In this document: positions 18,258-28,078 of the stretch, in pieces
Position numbering within the stretch: the stretch's first letter is position 1
Layout of the letters: each line of letters starts with the position of its first letter
Source: an uncultured Roseburia sp.
Lineage (GTDB): Bacteria; Bacillota; Clostridia; Lachnospirales; Lachnospiraceae
NCBI GenBank assembly: GCA_900542495.1
Contig: UQNW01000017.1
Coordinates: 12,712-76,711 of the forward strand
Reading direction: 5' to 3'
DNA length: 64,000 bases
The notes under the pieces: generated by a model
Told to the model about the DNA's origin: nothing
Database searches by the model: none
Seen by the model: the letters and a program-made list of their open reading frames with translations, nothing else
Translations under genes and position numbers: made by a program

Positions 18258-18319
18258 TATAATGATTTTCCTCCTTATATATATAAAATATCCATGTACA
18301 TTTCACGCTTAATGCGCTA

Positions 18320-18414
18320 ATCGAGCCACGTCCAAAGTCGCATAAACCCGCGGTTTTTCTGGCTCTGCCTAAAAATGGGCGTACTACGACTATCGCAGTC
18401 ATTCTAGAATTATA
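18320..18414 (-). promoter_or_regulatory. Promoter and hairpin leader of trigger factor
   Basis: An extended -10 (TGCTATAAT; the TATAAT box is at 18409-18414) lies on the minus strand, about 150 bp before the gene, with no good -35 box. The leader contains small stems (GACTGCGATAGTC) and an AACC-GCGG-type hairpin like those at 11464 and 30583. No CIRCE element was seen. Confidence 0.45.
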
Positions 18415-18444
18415 GCACACACTTTTGCAAAATACCAGTGTTTT

Positions 18445-19509
18445 TTATGGTTTTACGAGGTTTTCTGCGATTTCTGCTCTTTTGCCATGCAATTTATCAT
18501 ATACGACATTACAAACCACTGTATAAAGAGAGGCAGTCACATTGATTCCAGACCGAAGCAGCAGTGCCATCGGCAGTCCGAATAATGAAGCTGCAATTGC
18601 AAGCGCTCCAAACGTGTTAAAAACCGTCTGCCATTTATATCCGGCAGAATAACCCACGCCGATCCCACCAATAATTCCGATCATACTTCTTCCTGACTCC
18701 GGCAGTATCAGATAAAGGACGAGAAACAGCGCACATCCGGCAATATTAAACACGCCCCTGTCCACCGCCCTCATTTTTCCATCCTCTGTAAATGGAAGGC
18801 AGACTGACATACATGCGATCCCTGCCCACATTGCTCTCGGAAGTCCAAGCAGCGAAACGATCAGCATTGCACTTGAGACGATCAGTGTCAGTTTCAGATA
18901 CCATTGATTTCTCGCAGACCGGACATCAAATTCCCGGAATAAATCCTTAAATGTCCTGCGATAAGGTCTGTTTTTCTGATTTTTATAAAAAACCGCCATG
19001 CACACAAGCATTCCCGCCGTAAGTCCGATCACCCGCATCTCAAATGCTCTGCCACTCACATCATATCCATATAAGAGCAGATACCCGAGCACAAACGTAG
19101 AATGATTATGCATAATGACATTGTGGCACCCAAAAATCATAAGAAGCAGGATACAGACACAATTTATAAAAAATGCTCCCACCGGAGATGCCATATTTGC
19201 CAGTCGCGGGCCAGCCATCATAATCGTAAATATTCCCACAATGGACAACAATCCATGACTCGTCCGTATACCAAAATCAGCCTGTCTCAGCACAAGCAGT
19301 GCCAACAGGACCGTCACTCCTACAACGCTGTTTTCCTGCCCTGTCAATTTTGTATACAATGTGACAACCGCCACACAAAAAGCCATAACAAGATATACTT
19401 TAAAATTATAGATAAGAATATGACGCCATTTTTCTTTTTTGTCTGTCGTATTTTTGATCAACTGTTTTGAACCGGCAGAACTAAGCTGTAACTCCTGATA
19501 AAATGTCAT
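18445..19509 (-). CDS. FUSC-like multi-pass membrane protein
   Basis: 354 aa from MTFYQEL (AAGGAG 9 nt upstream; the frame to 19545 is not preferred). About ten hydrophobic segments fall in two blocks separated by a charged stretch (KNQKNRPYRRTFKDLFREF), the layout of FUSC/aromatic acid exporter-like proteins. The substrate is unknown. Divergent from a TetR-family regulator 205 bp away, which probably controls it. Confidence 0.7.
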   Translation of the reverse strand: MTFYQELQLSSAGSKQLIKNTTDKKEKWRHILIYNFKVYLVMAFCVAVVTLYTKLTGQENSVVGVTVLLALLVLRQADFGIRTSHGLLSIVGIFTIMMAGPRLANMASPVGAFFINCVCILLLMIFGCHNVIMHNHSTFVLGYLLLYGYDVSGRAFEMRVIGLTAGMLVCMAVFYKNQKNRPYRRTFKDLFREFDVRSARNQWYLKLTLIVSSAMLIVSLLGLPRAMWAGIACMSVCLPFTEDGKMRAVDRGVFNIAGCALFLVLYLILPESGRSMIGIIGGIGVGYSAGYKWQTVFNTFGALAIAASLFGLPMALLLRSGINVTASLYTVVCNVVYDKLHGKRAEIAENLVKP

Positions 19510-19714
19510 TTTGTAGTCTCCTTCTCTTCTCTTTTGAATCTGCAAAGCGAAGAGTACTATACTTCAAAACATAGAGTCTGGCAAGTATAAAACCTCATTT
19601 TAGAAAAATTTTGGAATGTTTACTGTTTTTTCATATAGAAATATTTTCCGGACAGACTTGATTTATGCTAAAATACAATTATTCACAAAGGTCTGTACAA
19701 ATGAGGAGAAAACT

Positions 19715-20281
19715 ATGGCAGTCACAAAATCCAACGAAAGAACAAAATATGAGCTGGCAGATGCCATGAAACGCTGTATGAAAACTGCACCTGTAGAAAA
19801 AATCACTGTGAAGGAAATTGTAGAGGCATGCGGTGTCACAAGACAGACTTTTTACCGTAATTTTCAGGATAAATACGACCTCATCAACTGGTATTTTGAC
19901 AAAATTCTCTTAGAATCCTTTGAACATATGGGGGAAGGAAAATCTGTCTATGAAGGTCTTGTAAATAAATTTACCTATATTCAGGAAGAAAAGCTGTTTT
20001 TCAAGGCTGCATTTAAAAACGATGACCAGAATTGTCTGCGCGATCATGATTTCCAGTTGATCACCGCTTTCTATACGGATCAGATTGAAAGCCGTACCGG
20101 CAAAAAGATTTCTCCGCATCTGCAATTTCAATTGGAAATGTATTGTCAGGGTTCTATCTTTATGACTGTCCAATGGGTACTTGGCTGCCGGAAATGCACA
20201 CCGGAAGAACTGGCAAGCTCACTGACTGGCGCTATGCCGGCAGAACTGAGTAATGTATTCCGTGAGGTTGGACTGATATAA
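19715..20281 (+). CDS. TetR-family regulator (DhaS-like)
   Basis: 188 aa from MAVTKSN, with AGGAG upstream; the frame could be extended to 19616 but without a ribosome-binding site. The N-terminal helix-turn-helix (ITVKEIVEACGVTRQTFYRNF, about residues 25-46) is clear; the remainder resembles the C-terminal domain of DhaS-type regulators. Likely controls the divergent FUSC-like exporter. The TAA stop is 1 bp from a long-hairpin repeat. Confidence 0.88.
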   Translation: MAVTKSNERTKYELADAMKRCMKTAPVEKITVKEIVEACGVTRQTFYRNFQDKYDLINWYFDKILLESFEHMGEGKSVYEGLVNKFTYIQEEKLFFKAAFKNDDQNCLRDHDFQLITAFYTDQIESRTGKKISPHLQFQLEMYCQGSIFMTVQWVLGCRKCTPEELASSLTGAMPAELSNVFREVGLI

Positions 20282-20282
20282 A

Positions 20283-20610
20283 CCGGAGTTTAACGGACGT
20301 AGTGTTGCAGATTCTGTGGTGCGATTATAGATTGTGAAGGGCAGATATAAGCGTCCTCTCGCAAGTCGTGATTTTATCGGTTTATGAAAAGAAAAACGGT
20401 ACAGACGAAATATGATGTTCCTGTTCGCCGGGCATTCCGATAAGCCTCTAAAGAGTCTTATCTCCATGGCTCACAAAGGAAATCATATTTGTCTGTACCG
20501 TTTTTCTTTCATTTACGCTGTGAATGACTAGTGAGAGGACGCTTATACATGCCCAATTTACGCTATGAACCGCACCACAAAATCTGCAATTTACGTTATG
20601 GAACTCACGG
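20283..20610. repeat. Long-hairpin repeat, type I, copy C
   Basis: Begins CCGGAGTTT one base after the TetR stop codon. Arms of about 150 bp: GCAGATTCTGTGGTGCG, GGGCAGATATAAGCGTCCTC and AGAAAAACGGTACAGAC each have complements on the other side in reverse order. The apical hairpin is as in copy B. The transcript would fold as one long rod. Confidence 0.87.
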
Positions 20611-21062
20611 TTATGGGATGAGTGCCTATAAAGGAGGTGTCGACTAAATTCAGTCATTCTCAATGCCTTGCGATTTGCCGATGATAAAGGGCACACCTCC
20701 CGGAGTTTAAGCTTTGATTACTGCCGCTTGTAACCTGGATTGACGGATTTTCACAATCTGGATATTGCATGCCACACAGTCTTGGCTTAATAAAAAATAG
20801 AACTGATTTGTTTTCAGGATTTTGGGAGCGGCCGGTTCTTAGAAAGCAGACATTGCGATTTCAAAAGCCAATGTAATTGGATTTTGAAATCACGATGGAT
20901 GCTTTCTTAGTACCGCTGCCAGCGACAACAAGCGGAAGCGCTCCTGAAAACAAACAGTTCTATTTTTTATATTTCTATGCACTTTGTTGGCATGCAATAC
21001 GACATAACCTTAGGAAATCCGTAACACCACCTACAAGCGGCAGTTCATACGTTAAACTCCGG
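20611..21062. repeat. Linker hairpin and long-hairpin repeat, type II, copy C
   Basis: The linker carries GGAGGTGT...ACACCTCC. The type II element runs 20700-21062 and ends CTCCGG one base before the stop of fucO (21064). Its tip has an extra nested palindrome of about 90 bp (TAAGAAAGC...GCTTTCTTA enclosing GATTTCAAAA/TTTTGAAATC, 20837-20915) that is missing from copy B. Confidence 0.87.
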
Positions 21063-21063
21063 T

Positions 21064-22209
21064 TTACATTAATTTACGGAACAATGCCTTTAAGTCCTCC
21101 ACACTTGCATCTTTTGGATTACCTGGTGCGCATGCATCTGCATGTGCAGACTCAGCGAGGAAGTCTAAATCTTCTTCTTTCAAAGCTTCCAGTTTTGTTG
21201 GAATACCAACATCAATGGATAATTTCTGTACAGCTTCCACTGCTGCCTTGCGGTATTCTTCTACAGACATATTATCTACGCCTTCTACTCCCATTGCACG
21301 GGCGATCTCGCGGTATTTTTCACCTGTGCATTCTGCATTATACTCCATAACGATTGGAAGCATCATCGCACATGCAACTCCGTGTGGTGTATCATAAACA
21401 GCACCTAATGTATGAGCCATGGAATGTGCGATTCCAAGTCCTACATTTGAGAATCCCATTCCTGCAATATACTGTCCAAGTGCCATGCCTTCACGACCTT
21501 CTTTTTCATTGGCAACTGCACTTCTTAAAGATCTGGAAATAATTTCAATAGCTTTTAAGTGGAACATATCTGTCATTTCCCATGCAGCTTTTGTTGTGTA
21601 TCCTTCAATGGCATGTGTCAAAGCGTCCATACCGGTAGAAGCCGTTAATCCCTTTGGCATGGAAGACATCATATCTGGATCTACGATTGCGATGATCGGC
21701 ATATCATGTGGATCTACGCAGACAAATTTTCTCTTTCTCTCAACATCTGTGATAACATAGTTGATGGTAACCTCTGCTGCTGTACCTGCTGTTGTTGGTA
21801 CTGCGATGATCGGTACACAAGGTTTCTTTGTAGGAGCAACGCCCTCAAGACTTCTTACATCTTCAAACTCAGGGTTTGCAATGATGATACCGATTGCTTT
21901 GGAAGTATCCATGGAAGAACCGCCACCGATTGCTACCAGATAATCTGCTCCTGATTTTTTGAAAGCTTCTACGCCGTGTTTTACATTCTCGATTGTTGGG
22001 TTTGCTTTGATATCTGAATAGATTTCATAAGCAAGACCGTTTTTGTCAAGAACATCTGTTACTTTCTTTGTTACCCCAAATTTGATCAGATCCGGATCTG
22101 AACATACAAAAGCTTTTTTGAAGTCATGTGCTTTTGCTTCGTTTGCGATCTCCTCGATCGCACCTGCTCCGTGATAAGATGTTTCGTTTAACATAATTCT
22201 GTTTGCCAT
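21064..22209 (-). CDS. fucO: Lactaldehyde reductase (iron alcohol dehydrogenase)
   Basis: 381 aa. The sequence parallels Escherichia coli FucO closely from memory, starting MANRIMLNET. NAD-binding GGGSSMDTSKAIG and the metal-binding residues in DALTHAIEGY, SMAHTLG and DTPHGV are present. Reduces lactaldehyde to 1,2-propanediol during fucose or rhamnose use. No fucose genes are nearby. The leader has a perfect palindrome that may be a repressor site. The stop abuts repeat copy C. Confidence 0.9.
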   Translation of the reverse strand: MANRIMLNETSYHGAGAIEEIANEAKAHDFKKAFVCSDPDLIKFGVTKKVTDVLDKNGLAYEIYSDIKANPTIENVKHGVEAFKKSGADYLVAIGGGSSMDTSKAIGIIIANPEFEDVRSLEGVAPTKKPCVPIIAVPTTAGTAAEVTINYVITDVERKRKFVCVDPHDMPIIAIVDPDMMSSMPKGLTASTGMDALTHAIEGYTTKAAWEMTDMFHLKAIEIISRSLRSAVANEKEGREGMALGQYIAGMGFSNVGLGIAHSMAHTLGAVYDTPHGVACAMMLPIVMEYNAECTGEKYREIARAMGVEGVDNMSVEEYRKAAVEAVQKLSIDVGIPTKLEALKEEDLDFLAESAHADACAPGNPKDASVEDLKALFRKLM

Positions 22210-22245
22210 AATAACTCTTCTCCTTTTTTCAATCTGTTGTTAATA

Positions 22246-22259
22246 AGTTTTCGAAAACT
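22246..22259. promoter_or_regulatory. Palindromic operator candidate upstream of fucO
   Basis: AGTTTTCGAAAACT is a perfect 14-bp palindrome with a central CG, typical of LacI-family operators. It lies 36 bp upstream of the fucO start codon. Confidence 0.5.
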
Positions 22260-22386
22260 GAAATCCATTAACATACATACCCTTTTCCCCTTGTATGTTA
22301 TTTTTTTCACATTTTCTACTTCCTATTGTAGCAAAAGAATTTAGAAAAGATAAGTTACAAACATCTAAAAATGTAACAACTATTCA

Positions 22387-23121
22387 TCAAACCTGTACCA
22401 TCAGCACGCCTTCTTTCCCTGCCGGAAGTTCTTCTTTTATCTGCCCATCCAAAAAACAGACGGCACCGCCTTTTGCCAATTCTTCTTCATTTCCACTGAA
22501 ACAAACTGAATTTACAAGTAAAACCTGCCCGCCAATTTTCTTGCTTTGTGCGGCATACTCATACTTCATTTCCGTATTCCATTCTTTCGCCGGAAAATCT
22601 GTGTATACAGGCCAGAGCACCACATCCGCTCGAAGTTTCTTTATCTGCATGACACTTTTCTCATCCCACAAATCGCCGCAAAGACCAATTGAAAATGTTT
22701 TTCCCAGATATTCAAATTTTGTAAACATATCTCCTTCTGCGTAATGTTCATCCGCAAAAGATTCCCTCCAGCCTTTTGACACCCTGCGAAACAGATTTAA
22801 AATATTTCCATCTGCACCGATGGTAAGCTGACTGCTGTAAATTTTATCCTCCGCTTTCTCTAGGAATCCAAAAGACACTGCCAGTGCATTCTCTTCTGCT
22901 GCCTTCCGTATCATCTGAATATTACTGTCAGAGACAGATAATGCCATATGCTGATCTGTTTCATACTTCCAGTCCAAGACCTCAAAGCCCTGTAAAAAGG
23001 TTTCACCAAATAAAATCAGCTCCGCTTTTCCACTGTTTTCTTTCAGACATTTTAAAATTTTATTTCTATTATATTCTATATCCCGCTCATAAAATCCAAC
23101 TGCTGCCAGTGCTATTTTCAT
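22387..23121 (-). CDS. Carbon-nitrogen hydrolase (nitrilase superfamily)
   Basis: 244 aa. The catalytic triad is visible: Glu40 (FGETFLQGF), Lys116 (RRVSKGW) and Cys148 (IGLCGDLWD). Hydrolyses an amide or nitrile; the substrate is not evident. It starts with an ATGA overlap on the preceding phosphatase gene, so translation is probably coupled. Third gene of a GNAT-phosphatase-nitrilase set. Confidence 0.88.
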   Translation of the reverse strand: MKIALAAVGFYERDIEYNRNKILKCLKENSGKAELILFGETFLQGFEVLDWKYETDQHMALSVSDSNIQMIRKAAEENALAVSFGFLEKAEDKIYSSQLTIGADGNILNLFRRVSKGWRESFADEHYAEGDMFTKFEYLGKTFSIGLCGDLWDEKSVMQIKKLRADVVLWPVYTDFPAKEWNTEMKYEYAAQSKKIGGQVLLVNSVCFSGNEEELAKGGAVCFLDGQIKEELPAGKEGVLMVQV

Positions 23122-23681
23122 TTACATATTTCCTTTTTTTCCTCAAACGAAAACTCCGTCACGCTGCAATTTGGCACTCCAAATGCCGCATACTCCTCAT
23201 TTGTCATGTCCTTAAAATACGACTGCACCACTCGTGCGATCCCATTGTGCGCCACCAGTATGTAGGTCTTATCCTGCTGCTCCTTTAGCTCATCCAGCAG
23301 ATTATAAATGCGCTGTGCCAGTTCAAACATGGATTCTCCATTGCCATAGCGGTTCAAAAAATCTTTCTTTGCCTTTAAAAATTCCGGCGCATTGCGCGGT
23401 GAAGTCCCCTCCCACACGCCAAAATTCTGCTCGATGAGCCTCGGTTCCATATGTGCCGGGATTCCTGTCATCCCACTGATATGTTTTGCAGTGTCTGCCG
23501 CCCGAAGCAGTGGAGAATATAAAATTTCATCTGCCTTGATCCCCTCTGCCACGATCTTTTTCCCGGTTTCCTCCGCCTGTTCATGACCTCTCTTCGTGAG
23601 CGGAATATCTGTTCTTCCGCAAATTTTGTCTGCTACATTCCATTCGCTTTCGCCATGTCGTACAAAATACAATTTACTCAT
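23118..23681 (-). CDS. Histidine phosphatase family protein
   Basis: 187 aa from MSKLYF (CAGGAG upstream; an 8-codon longer frame is not supported). The phosphohistidine motif RHGESEWN is at the N-terminus, a mid Arg/Glu region follows, and the second active-site His lies in LVAHNGIAR. A phosphoglycerate-mutase-like phosphatase; substrate unknown. It overlaps the nitrilase by 4 bp and follows the GNAT gene by 16 bp. Confidence 0.88.
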   Translation of the reverse strand: MSKLYFVRHGESEWNVADKICGRTDIPLTKRGHEQAEETGKKIVAEGIKADEILYSPLLRAADTAKHISGMTGIPAHMEPRLIEQNFGVWEGTSPRNAPEFLKAKKDFLNRYGNGESMFELAQRIYNLLDELKEQQDKTYILVAHNGIARVVQSYFKDMTNEEYAAFGVPNCSVTEFSFEEKKEICK

Positions 23682-23697
23682 TTTTCTGCTCCTGATG

Positions 23698-24234
23698 CTA
23701 TTCAATATTTAAATAAAAATAGATGTCACTTTTTCCTTCCTGCTTCGTCCCCTTGTAAACCTGCGTATTGAATCCGCCAATTTCAAAACCATTTTTCAGG
23801 TAAAAAAGATCGGCAGAAAGATTGTTGTCCTGACCTATCGTATAAATACCATGATATCCGTTTTCGAGAGCAATCTTTTTGCCTTCTTCGATCAGCATTT
23901 TCCCAATGCCATGTCCCCTGTGGCTGCCATTCACTTTCAGGTCATCCAGATACAGATAATCGAACCAGTCATTTTTATAGACGGCAAGCCCGATGCATGT
24001 TCCCTGCCCATCATATGCCCCTGCAAAAAAATACTCACTTTTCATTTCGTCATAGTTATTTTCAAAATCAGGAAAACACATTTCATACTGCTTTTCCCGT
24101 GGTAACTCTTTCGTCTGATAGGACCATGCTTTTCCATCGAAAAGTGGAGTCATTCTCCCCCAGATTTTAAATGGTTCATTCAGCAGATGAATGTCTGATT
24201 TATTTTCTTTGGTAATTCTTTGGATTGTATACAT
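23698..24234 (-). CDS. GNAT-family N-acetyltransferase
   Basis: 178 aa from MYTIQR (GGGAG 9 nt upstream). The acetyl-CoA-binding segment is SHRGHGIGKMLIEEG, with the usual late block LYHGIYT...ADLFYLKNGFEIGG. It is similar in style to streptothricin acetyltransferases, but the substrate cannot be assigned. First gene of a probable three-gene operon with a phosphatase and nitrilase. Confidence 0.82.
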   Translation of the reverse strand: MYTIQRITKENKSDIHLLNEPFKIWGRMTPLFDGKAWSYQTKELPREKQYEMCFPDFENNYDEMKSEYFFAGAYDGQGTCIGLAVYKNDWFDYLYLDDLKVNGSHRGHGIGKMLIEEGKKIALENGYHGIYTIGQDNNLSADLFYLKNGFEIGGFNTQVYKGTKQEGKSDIYFYLNIE

Positions 24235-24295
24235 TATAAAAATCTCCCTCATTTTTTAGAAATCAAAAAATTTTTGTTCTGTGTGCCTGATAATT

Positions 24296-26086
24296 TTATC
24301 CCAGCTCTGCAAACTGCGCCATATAAAGCTTATAATAAGCTCCTTTTTTCTCCATCAGTTCCGCCGGGCTTCCCTGCTCTAAAATACCGCCTTTGTCAAT
24401 CACAAAAATACGGTCTGCATTCTGGATGGTCGACAGACGGTGTGCAATGACAAAACTCGTTCTTCCGGCAAGCAGAGCCTCTATCCCTCTCTGCACTAAA
24501 ATCTCAGTATGTGTGTCAATGCTTGAAGTTGCCTCATCTAAGATCAGGATTTTTGGCATGGAAACCATTGTTCTTGCAAATGCGATCAGCTGGCGCTGCC
24601 CGATGGACAGTCCTGCTCCGTGCTCTTTCAGTTCAGTGTCATAACCTTTTTCCATTTTCATGATAAAGTCGTGTGCATTGACAGCCTTCGCTGCTGCGAT
24701 CACCTCTTCGTCGGTGGCATCCAGTTTTCCATATAAAATGTTATCTTTTACAGTTCCCTGAAAAATGAAGTTATCCTGTGTCATGACGCCCATCTGTCTG
24801 CGCAGGCTGTTCATGGATACTTTCGTCAGGTCATATCCGTCGATCAGGATTTTTCCCTGCTCAATATCATAAAAACGGCTGATCAGATTGACGATCGTTG
24901 TTTTTCCTGCGCCCGTCGGTCCGACAAGTGCGATCGTCTCACCCGGTTTCACGACAAAATTGACATCCTCTAACACCTTCGTCTCCGCCGGTGTTCCCCG
25001 GTCATAGGTGAATCCAACATGCGAAAATGTCACTTCACCCTTTACTTCCGGCAGTTCTTCTACATCTTTTGCATCTGTGATGTCCGGTTCGGTATCCAGA
25101 ATATCAAAAATCCTCTCTGCGGCTGTCAGGTTTGTGACCAGATTATTGTAAAAGTTACTCAGATTCATGATCGGGTTCCAGAACATATTAATATAGCTTC
25201 CGAACGCCACTAAAAGTCCGACGGATACTTTTTCAAACCCAAGGAAACGGATGCCGACCAGATATAGCATCATCGCTCCGATTCCCCAGCAGAAGTCAAT
25301 GACCGGTCCGAACATATCTGCAAAAATGACTGCATCCACAAACGCATTGCGGTGTTCATCCGTCAGGTTCTCAAAAATTTCTTTTGTCTCGTCCTCCGCA
25401 CCAAAACTCTGCACTACATTCATCCCTGCAATGTCCTCATGCACGTAGGCATTGAGGTTGGATGATTTTTTACGGTAAATCTGCCATCTCTTATGAGATA
25501 TTTTCTGCACCAGAAAAATACCGACGATCATGATCGGGATCGTGCTTAAGGATGCCAGCGCCAGACGCCAGTCTTTTATCATCATGATCACGACAACACC
25601 GATGACGGTGATAAATTCCGGGATCAGAGTCGTGACCATATTCGTCAGGACATCTTTCAGTGAATTGACATCTCCGATGATTCTTGCAAGAATTTTTCCG
25701 GTCGGTCTGCTGTCAAAAAACGAGAAAGATAACGTCTGGATATGCTCATATAAATCCTGTCGGATCTTTAATAATATTTTATTGGAAATCACGGACATAC
25801 TGTACATTCTTACTTTTACGAGAATGATAAAAAGAACGTTCAGTGCGAGCGCAAAAATTCCAAGTGCGATCAGTCCTTTAAAATCTGACTGCGCTATGTA
25901 ATGATCGATCGCCTCTTCAATCAGCAATGGGTTTACCAGTGAGATCCCTACGGTAATCCCCATACAGACCAAAACGCCGGCAATCGCTAATTTATAATCT
26001 AATAAATAGGAAAGCAGCCGGCTTAAAATCTTCTTTTTGTCGGTGTTTTCCATATATTCGTCTTCACGAAATGAATTGACTGCCAT
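24296..26086 (-). CDS. ABC exporter half-transporter, catalytic subunit
   Basis: 596 aa: six-helix membrane domain (about 20-320) then an ATPase with Walker A GPTGAGKTT, signature LSIGQRQL and Walker B ILILDEATSSID, which has the catalytic Glu. The start has AGGAGG 5 nt upstream. Paired with the preceding half-transporter gene, as in BmrCD or TM287/288 type heterodimers. The exported substrate is unknown; drugs or peptides are likely. Confidence 0.93.
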   Translation of the reverse strand: MAVNSFREDEYMENTDKKKILSRLLSYLLDYKLAIAGVLVCMGITVGISLVNPLLIEEAIDHYIAQSDFKGLIALGIFALALNVLFIILVKVRMYSMSVISNKILLKIRQDLYEHIQTLSFSFFDSRPTGKILARIIGDVNSLKDVLTNMVTTLIPEFITVIGVVVIMMIKDWRLALASLSTIPIMIVGIFLVQKISHKRWQIYRKKSSNLNAYVHEDIAGMNVVQSFGAEDETKEIFENLTDEHRNAFVDAVIFADMFGPVIDFCWGIGAMMLYLVGIRFLGFEKVSVGLLVAFGSYINMFWNPIMNLSNFYNNLVTNLTAAERIFDILDTEPDITDAKDVEELPEVKGEVTFSHVGFTYDRGTPAETKVLEDVNFVVKPGETIALVGPTGAGKTTIVNLISRFYDIEQGKILIDGYDLTKVSMNSLRRQMGVMTQDNFIFQGTVKDNILYGKLDATDEEVIAAAKAVNAHDFIMKMEKGYDTELKEHGAGLSIGQRQLIAFARTMVSMPKILILDEATSSIDTHTEILVQRGIEALLAGRTSFVIAHRLSTIQNADRIFVIDKGGILEQGSPAELMEKKGAYYKLYMAQFAELG

Positions 26087-26198
26087 GGTAGCCTCCTTCT
26101 GTGTTATATTGAAATCAGGTCAAATTTCCAGCGAAGCCCTGCCTTCGCTATATGTGTCATTTTATATTTTTATTTCCAGCTTCTGCATGACATACTTT

Positions 26199-27920
26199 TT
26201 AAGATGCCAGATATCCGCCGTACTGTGCCATATAAGTGTCATAATACAGTCCCTTCTTTGCAAGAAGCTCCTCATGTGTGCCGCGCTCTGCGATCCTGCC
26301 ATCCTGCAGATAAATGATCTCATCTGCGTGGCAGACCGCTGAAATGCGGTGTGCAATGATGATCTTCGTCGTGTCTTTCAGACTGTTTAATGTCTTCTGG
26401 ATCTCATGCTCGGTCTCCATATCAAGAGCTGAAGTGGAATCGTCCATGACAAGAATCGGGCTGTGTTTTGACAATGCGCGTGCAATACTGATCCGCTGTT
26501 TCTGTCCGCCGGAAAGTCCTACACCGCGCTCACCGATAACGGTCTCATACTGTTCATCCATTTTTTCAATAAAACTGCTTGCCTGCGCACTCGCTGCGGC
26601 ACTCTTTATCTCGTCCATCTGCATCGTGCTGCGGTTACCCATTTTAATATTTTCTTCAATGGTATCCGAAAACAGGAACACATCCTGTAAAACAACGGCA
26701 ACGCTTCTTCTAAGCTGTCTTAAAGATATTTTTCTGATATCCACACCGTCGAGTCTGACGGATCCTTCCGTTGTGTCATAAAAACGATGCAGCATGTTGA
26801 TGATCGATGATTTTCCGGAACCTGTCGCCCCCATAATTCCGAGCGTCTTTCCCTCTTTTACCGAAAAACTGATGTCTGATAAAATCTGTTTTCCATCTAG
26901 TTTGAAGGAAACATGATCAAACTCAACATTACCGCTGACATGATCTAACGTTACAACATTCCGGCTATCCTCAATTTCCGGTTTCACCTCATATATTTTC
27001 TTGATCTTTTTATATGATGCGACTGCGGAAGACAGGTCGTTTGTCAGCCATCCCATCATTTCCATTGGCCAGGTACAGTTTCTGCTGTATTCCACATATG
27101 CGACCAGCGCACCTAATGACATATTTCCATTCATCACAGAAATTCCTCCAAGAATGGTAATTGCCACAGGAAGCACTTTTCCGACAAACTGAAACAGCGG
27201 ATAATACCGCACCAGCACTTTGGACTGTGTGATGTTCAGATCGTAATAGCGTTCATTGTGGGACAAAAATTTTTTGATCTCATAATCTTCCCTTGCAAAC
27301 GCTTTTACCGTGCGCACACCTGCCAGATTTTCCTCTGCAACAGTGGTCAGCACCGCATTTTCCTCGCTGATATCCTCATAAACTTTATCCAACTTACGCT
27401 CCATGATAATTGCCACCACAGCGCAGCAGAGCATGACTGTAACCGGCAAAAATGCCATTTTCCAATTCAGGGAAAACATGCAGTATAAAACAAATACCAC
27501 ATGGATCGTCACCTCGATCAGCAACATTCCCACATAACCTAATGCATTCTGGATTTTATCCACATCATCTTTGACTCTCGCCATCAGTTCTCCTGTATTG
27601 GTATCGTCAAAATACCGCATGGACAAGGTCTGAATGTGGTTAAATAAATCCTTTCGCATCTCTGCCCCGATTTTCGATGACAGAAAATCAAACGTAAACT
27701 CCTTACAATAACCAAAAATGCTTCGTCCGATTCCAACGAGCACGATTCCTGCCAACAGCTTTGTCAGAATCTCCATCTGCCCGCCTAAAATAACGTCATC
27801 CACAATCTTCTGTGTGATCTTCGGATATAACATATCTAACGCAATAGCAGTGACCATGCTTGCAACGGCAAACAAATAACCATACCAGTAACGCCCGATA
27901 TAACTGCTTAACTTTCTCAT
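26199..27920 (-). CDS. ABC exporter half-transporter, degenerate-site subunit
   Basis: 573 aa: membrane domain then an ATPase with Walker A GATGSGKSS, signature LSGGQKQR and Walker B ILVMDDSTSALD. The catalytic Glu is replaced by Asp, the mark of the non-hydrolysing site in heterodimeric exporters, and its partner downstream has the Glu. The start follows CAAGGAGG. Upstream lie two terminator hairpins and a 24-codon leader ORF, which suggests attenuation like that of bmrB-bmrCD in Bacillus subtilis. Confidence 0.93.
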   Translation of the reverse strand: MRKLSSYIGRYWYGYLFAVASMVTAIALDMLYPKITQKIVDDVILGGQMEILTKLLAGIVLVGIGRSIFGYCKEFTFDFLSSKIGAEMRKDLFNHIQTLSMRYFDDTNTGELMARVKDDVDKIQNALGYVGMLLIEVTIHVVFVLYCMFSLNWKMAFLPVTVMLCCAVVAIIMERKLDKVYEDISEENAVLTTVAEENLAGVRTVKAFAREDYEIKKFLSHNERYYDLNITQSKVLVRYYPLFQFVGKVLPVAITILGGISVMNGNMSLGALVAYVEYSRNCTWPMEMMGWLTNDLSSAVASYKKIKKIYEVKPEIEDSRNVVTLDHVSGNVEFDHVSFKLDGKQILSDISFSVKEGKTLGIMGATGSGKSSIINMLHRFYDTTEGSVRLDGVDIRKISLRQLRRSVAVVLQDVFLFSDTIEENIKMGNRSTMQMDEIKSAAASAQASSFIEKMDEQYETVIGERGVGLSGGQKQRISIARALSKHSPILVMDDSTSALDMETEHEIQKTLNSLKDTTKIIIAHRISAVCHADEIIYLQDGRIAERGTHEELLAKKGLYYDTYMAQYGGYLAS

Positions 27921-27955
27921 AAATCCTCCTTGTTTTTTGCGAATCCCCCGGTAAA

Positions 27956-27991
27956 CAAAAAGCGCTCCGCAGTATCTTCACCACGAAGCGC
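27956..27991 (-). terminator. Second leader terminator before ABC exporter
   Basis: An 11-bp stem (27962-27972 with 27981-27991, including G-U pairs) followed by TTTTTGTTT on the minus strand, 36 bp before the exporter gene. Confidence 0.7.
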
Positions 27992-28017
27992 ATTTATCCG
28001 CTGATCTGTCTTAAAAC

Positions 28018-28049
28018 ATAAAAAGTCCGTGGCGAATTACACCACGGAC
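28018..28049 (-). terminator. First leader terminator before ABC exporter
   Basis: GTCCGTGG and CCACGGAC form a perfect 8-bp stem, then TTTTTATGTTTT on the minus strand. It lies 30 bp after the leader ORF. Confidence 0.75.
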
Positions 28050-28078
28050 AAAACTTTCCTTCTTATAACATACTTCTG

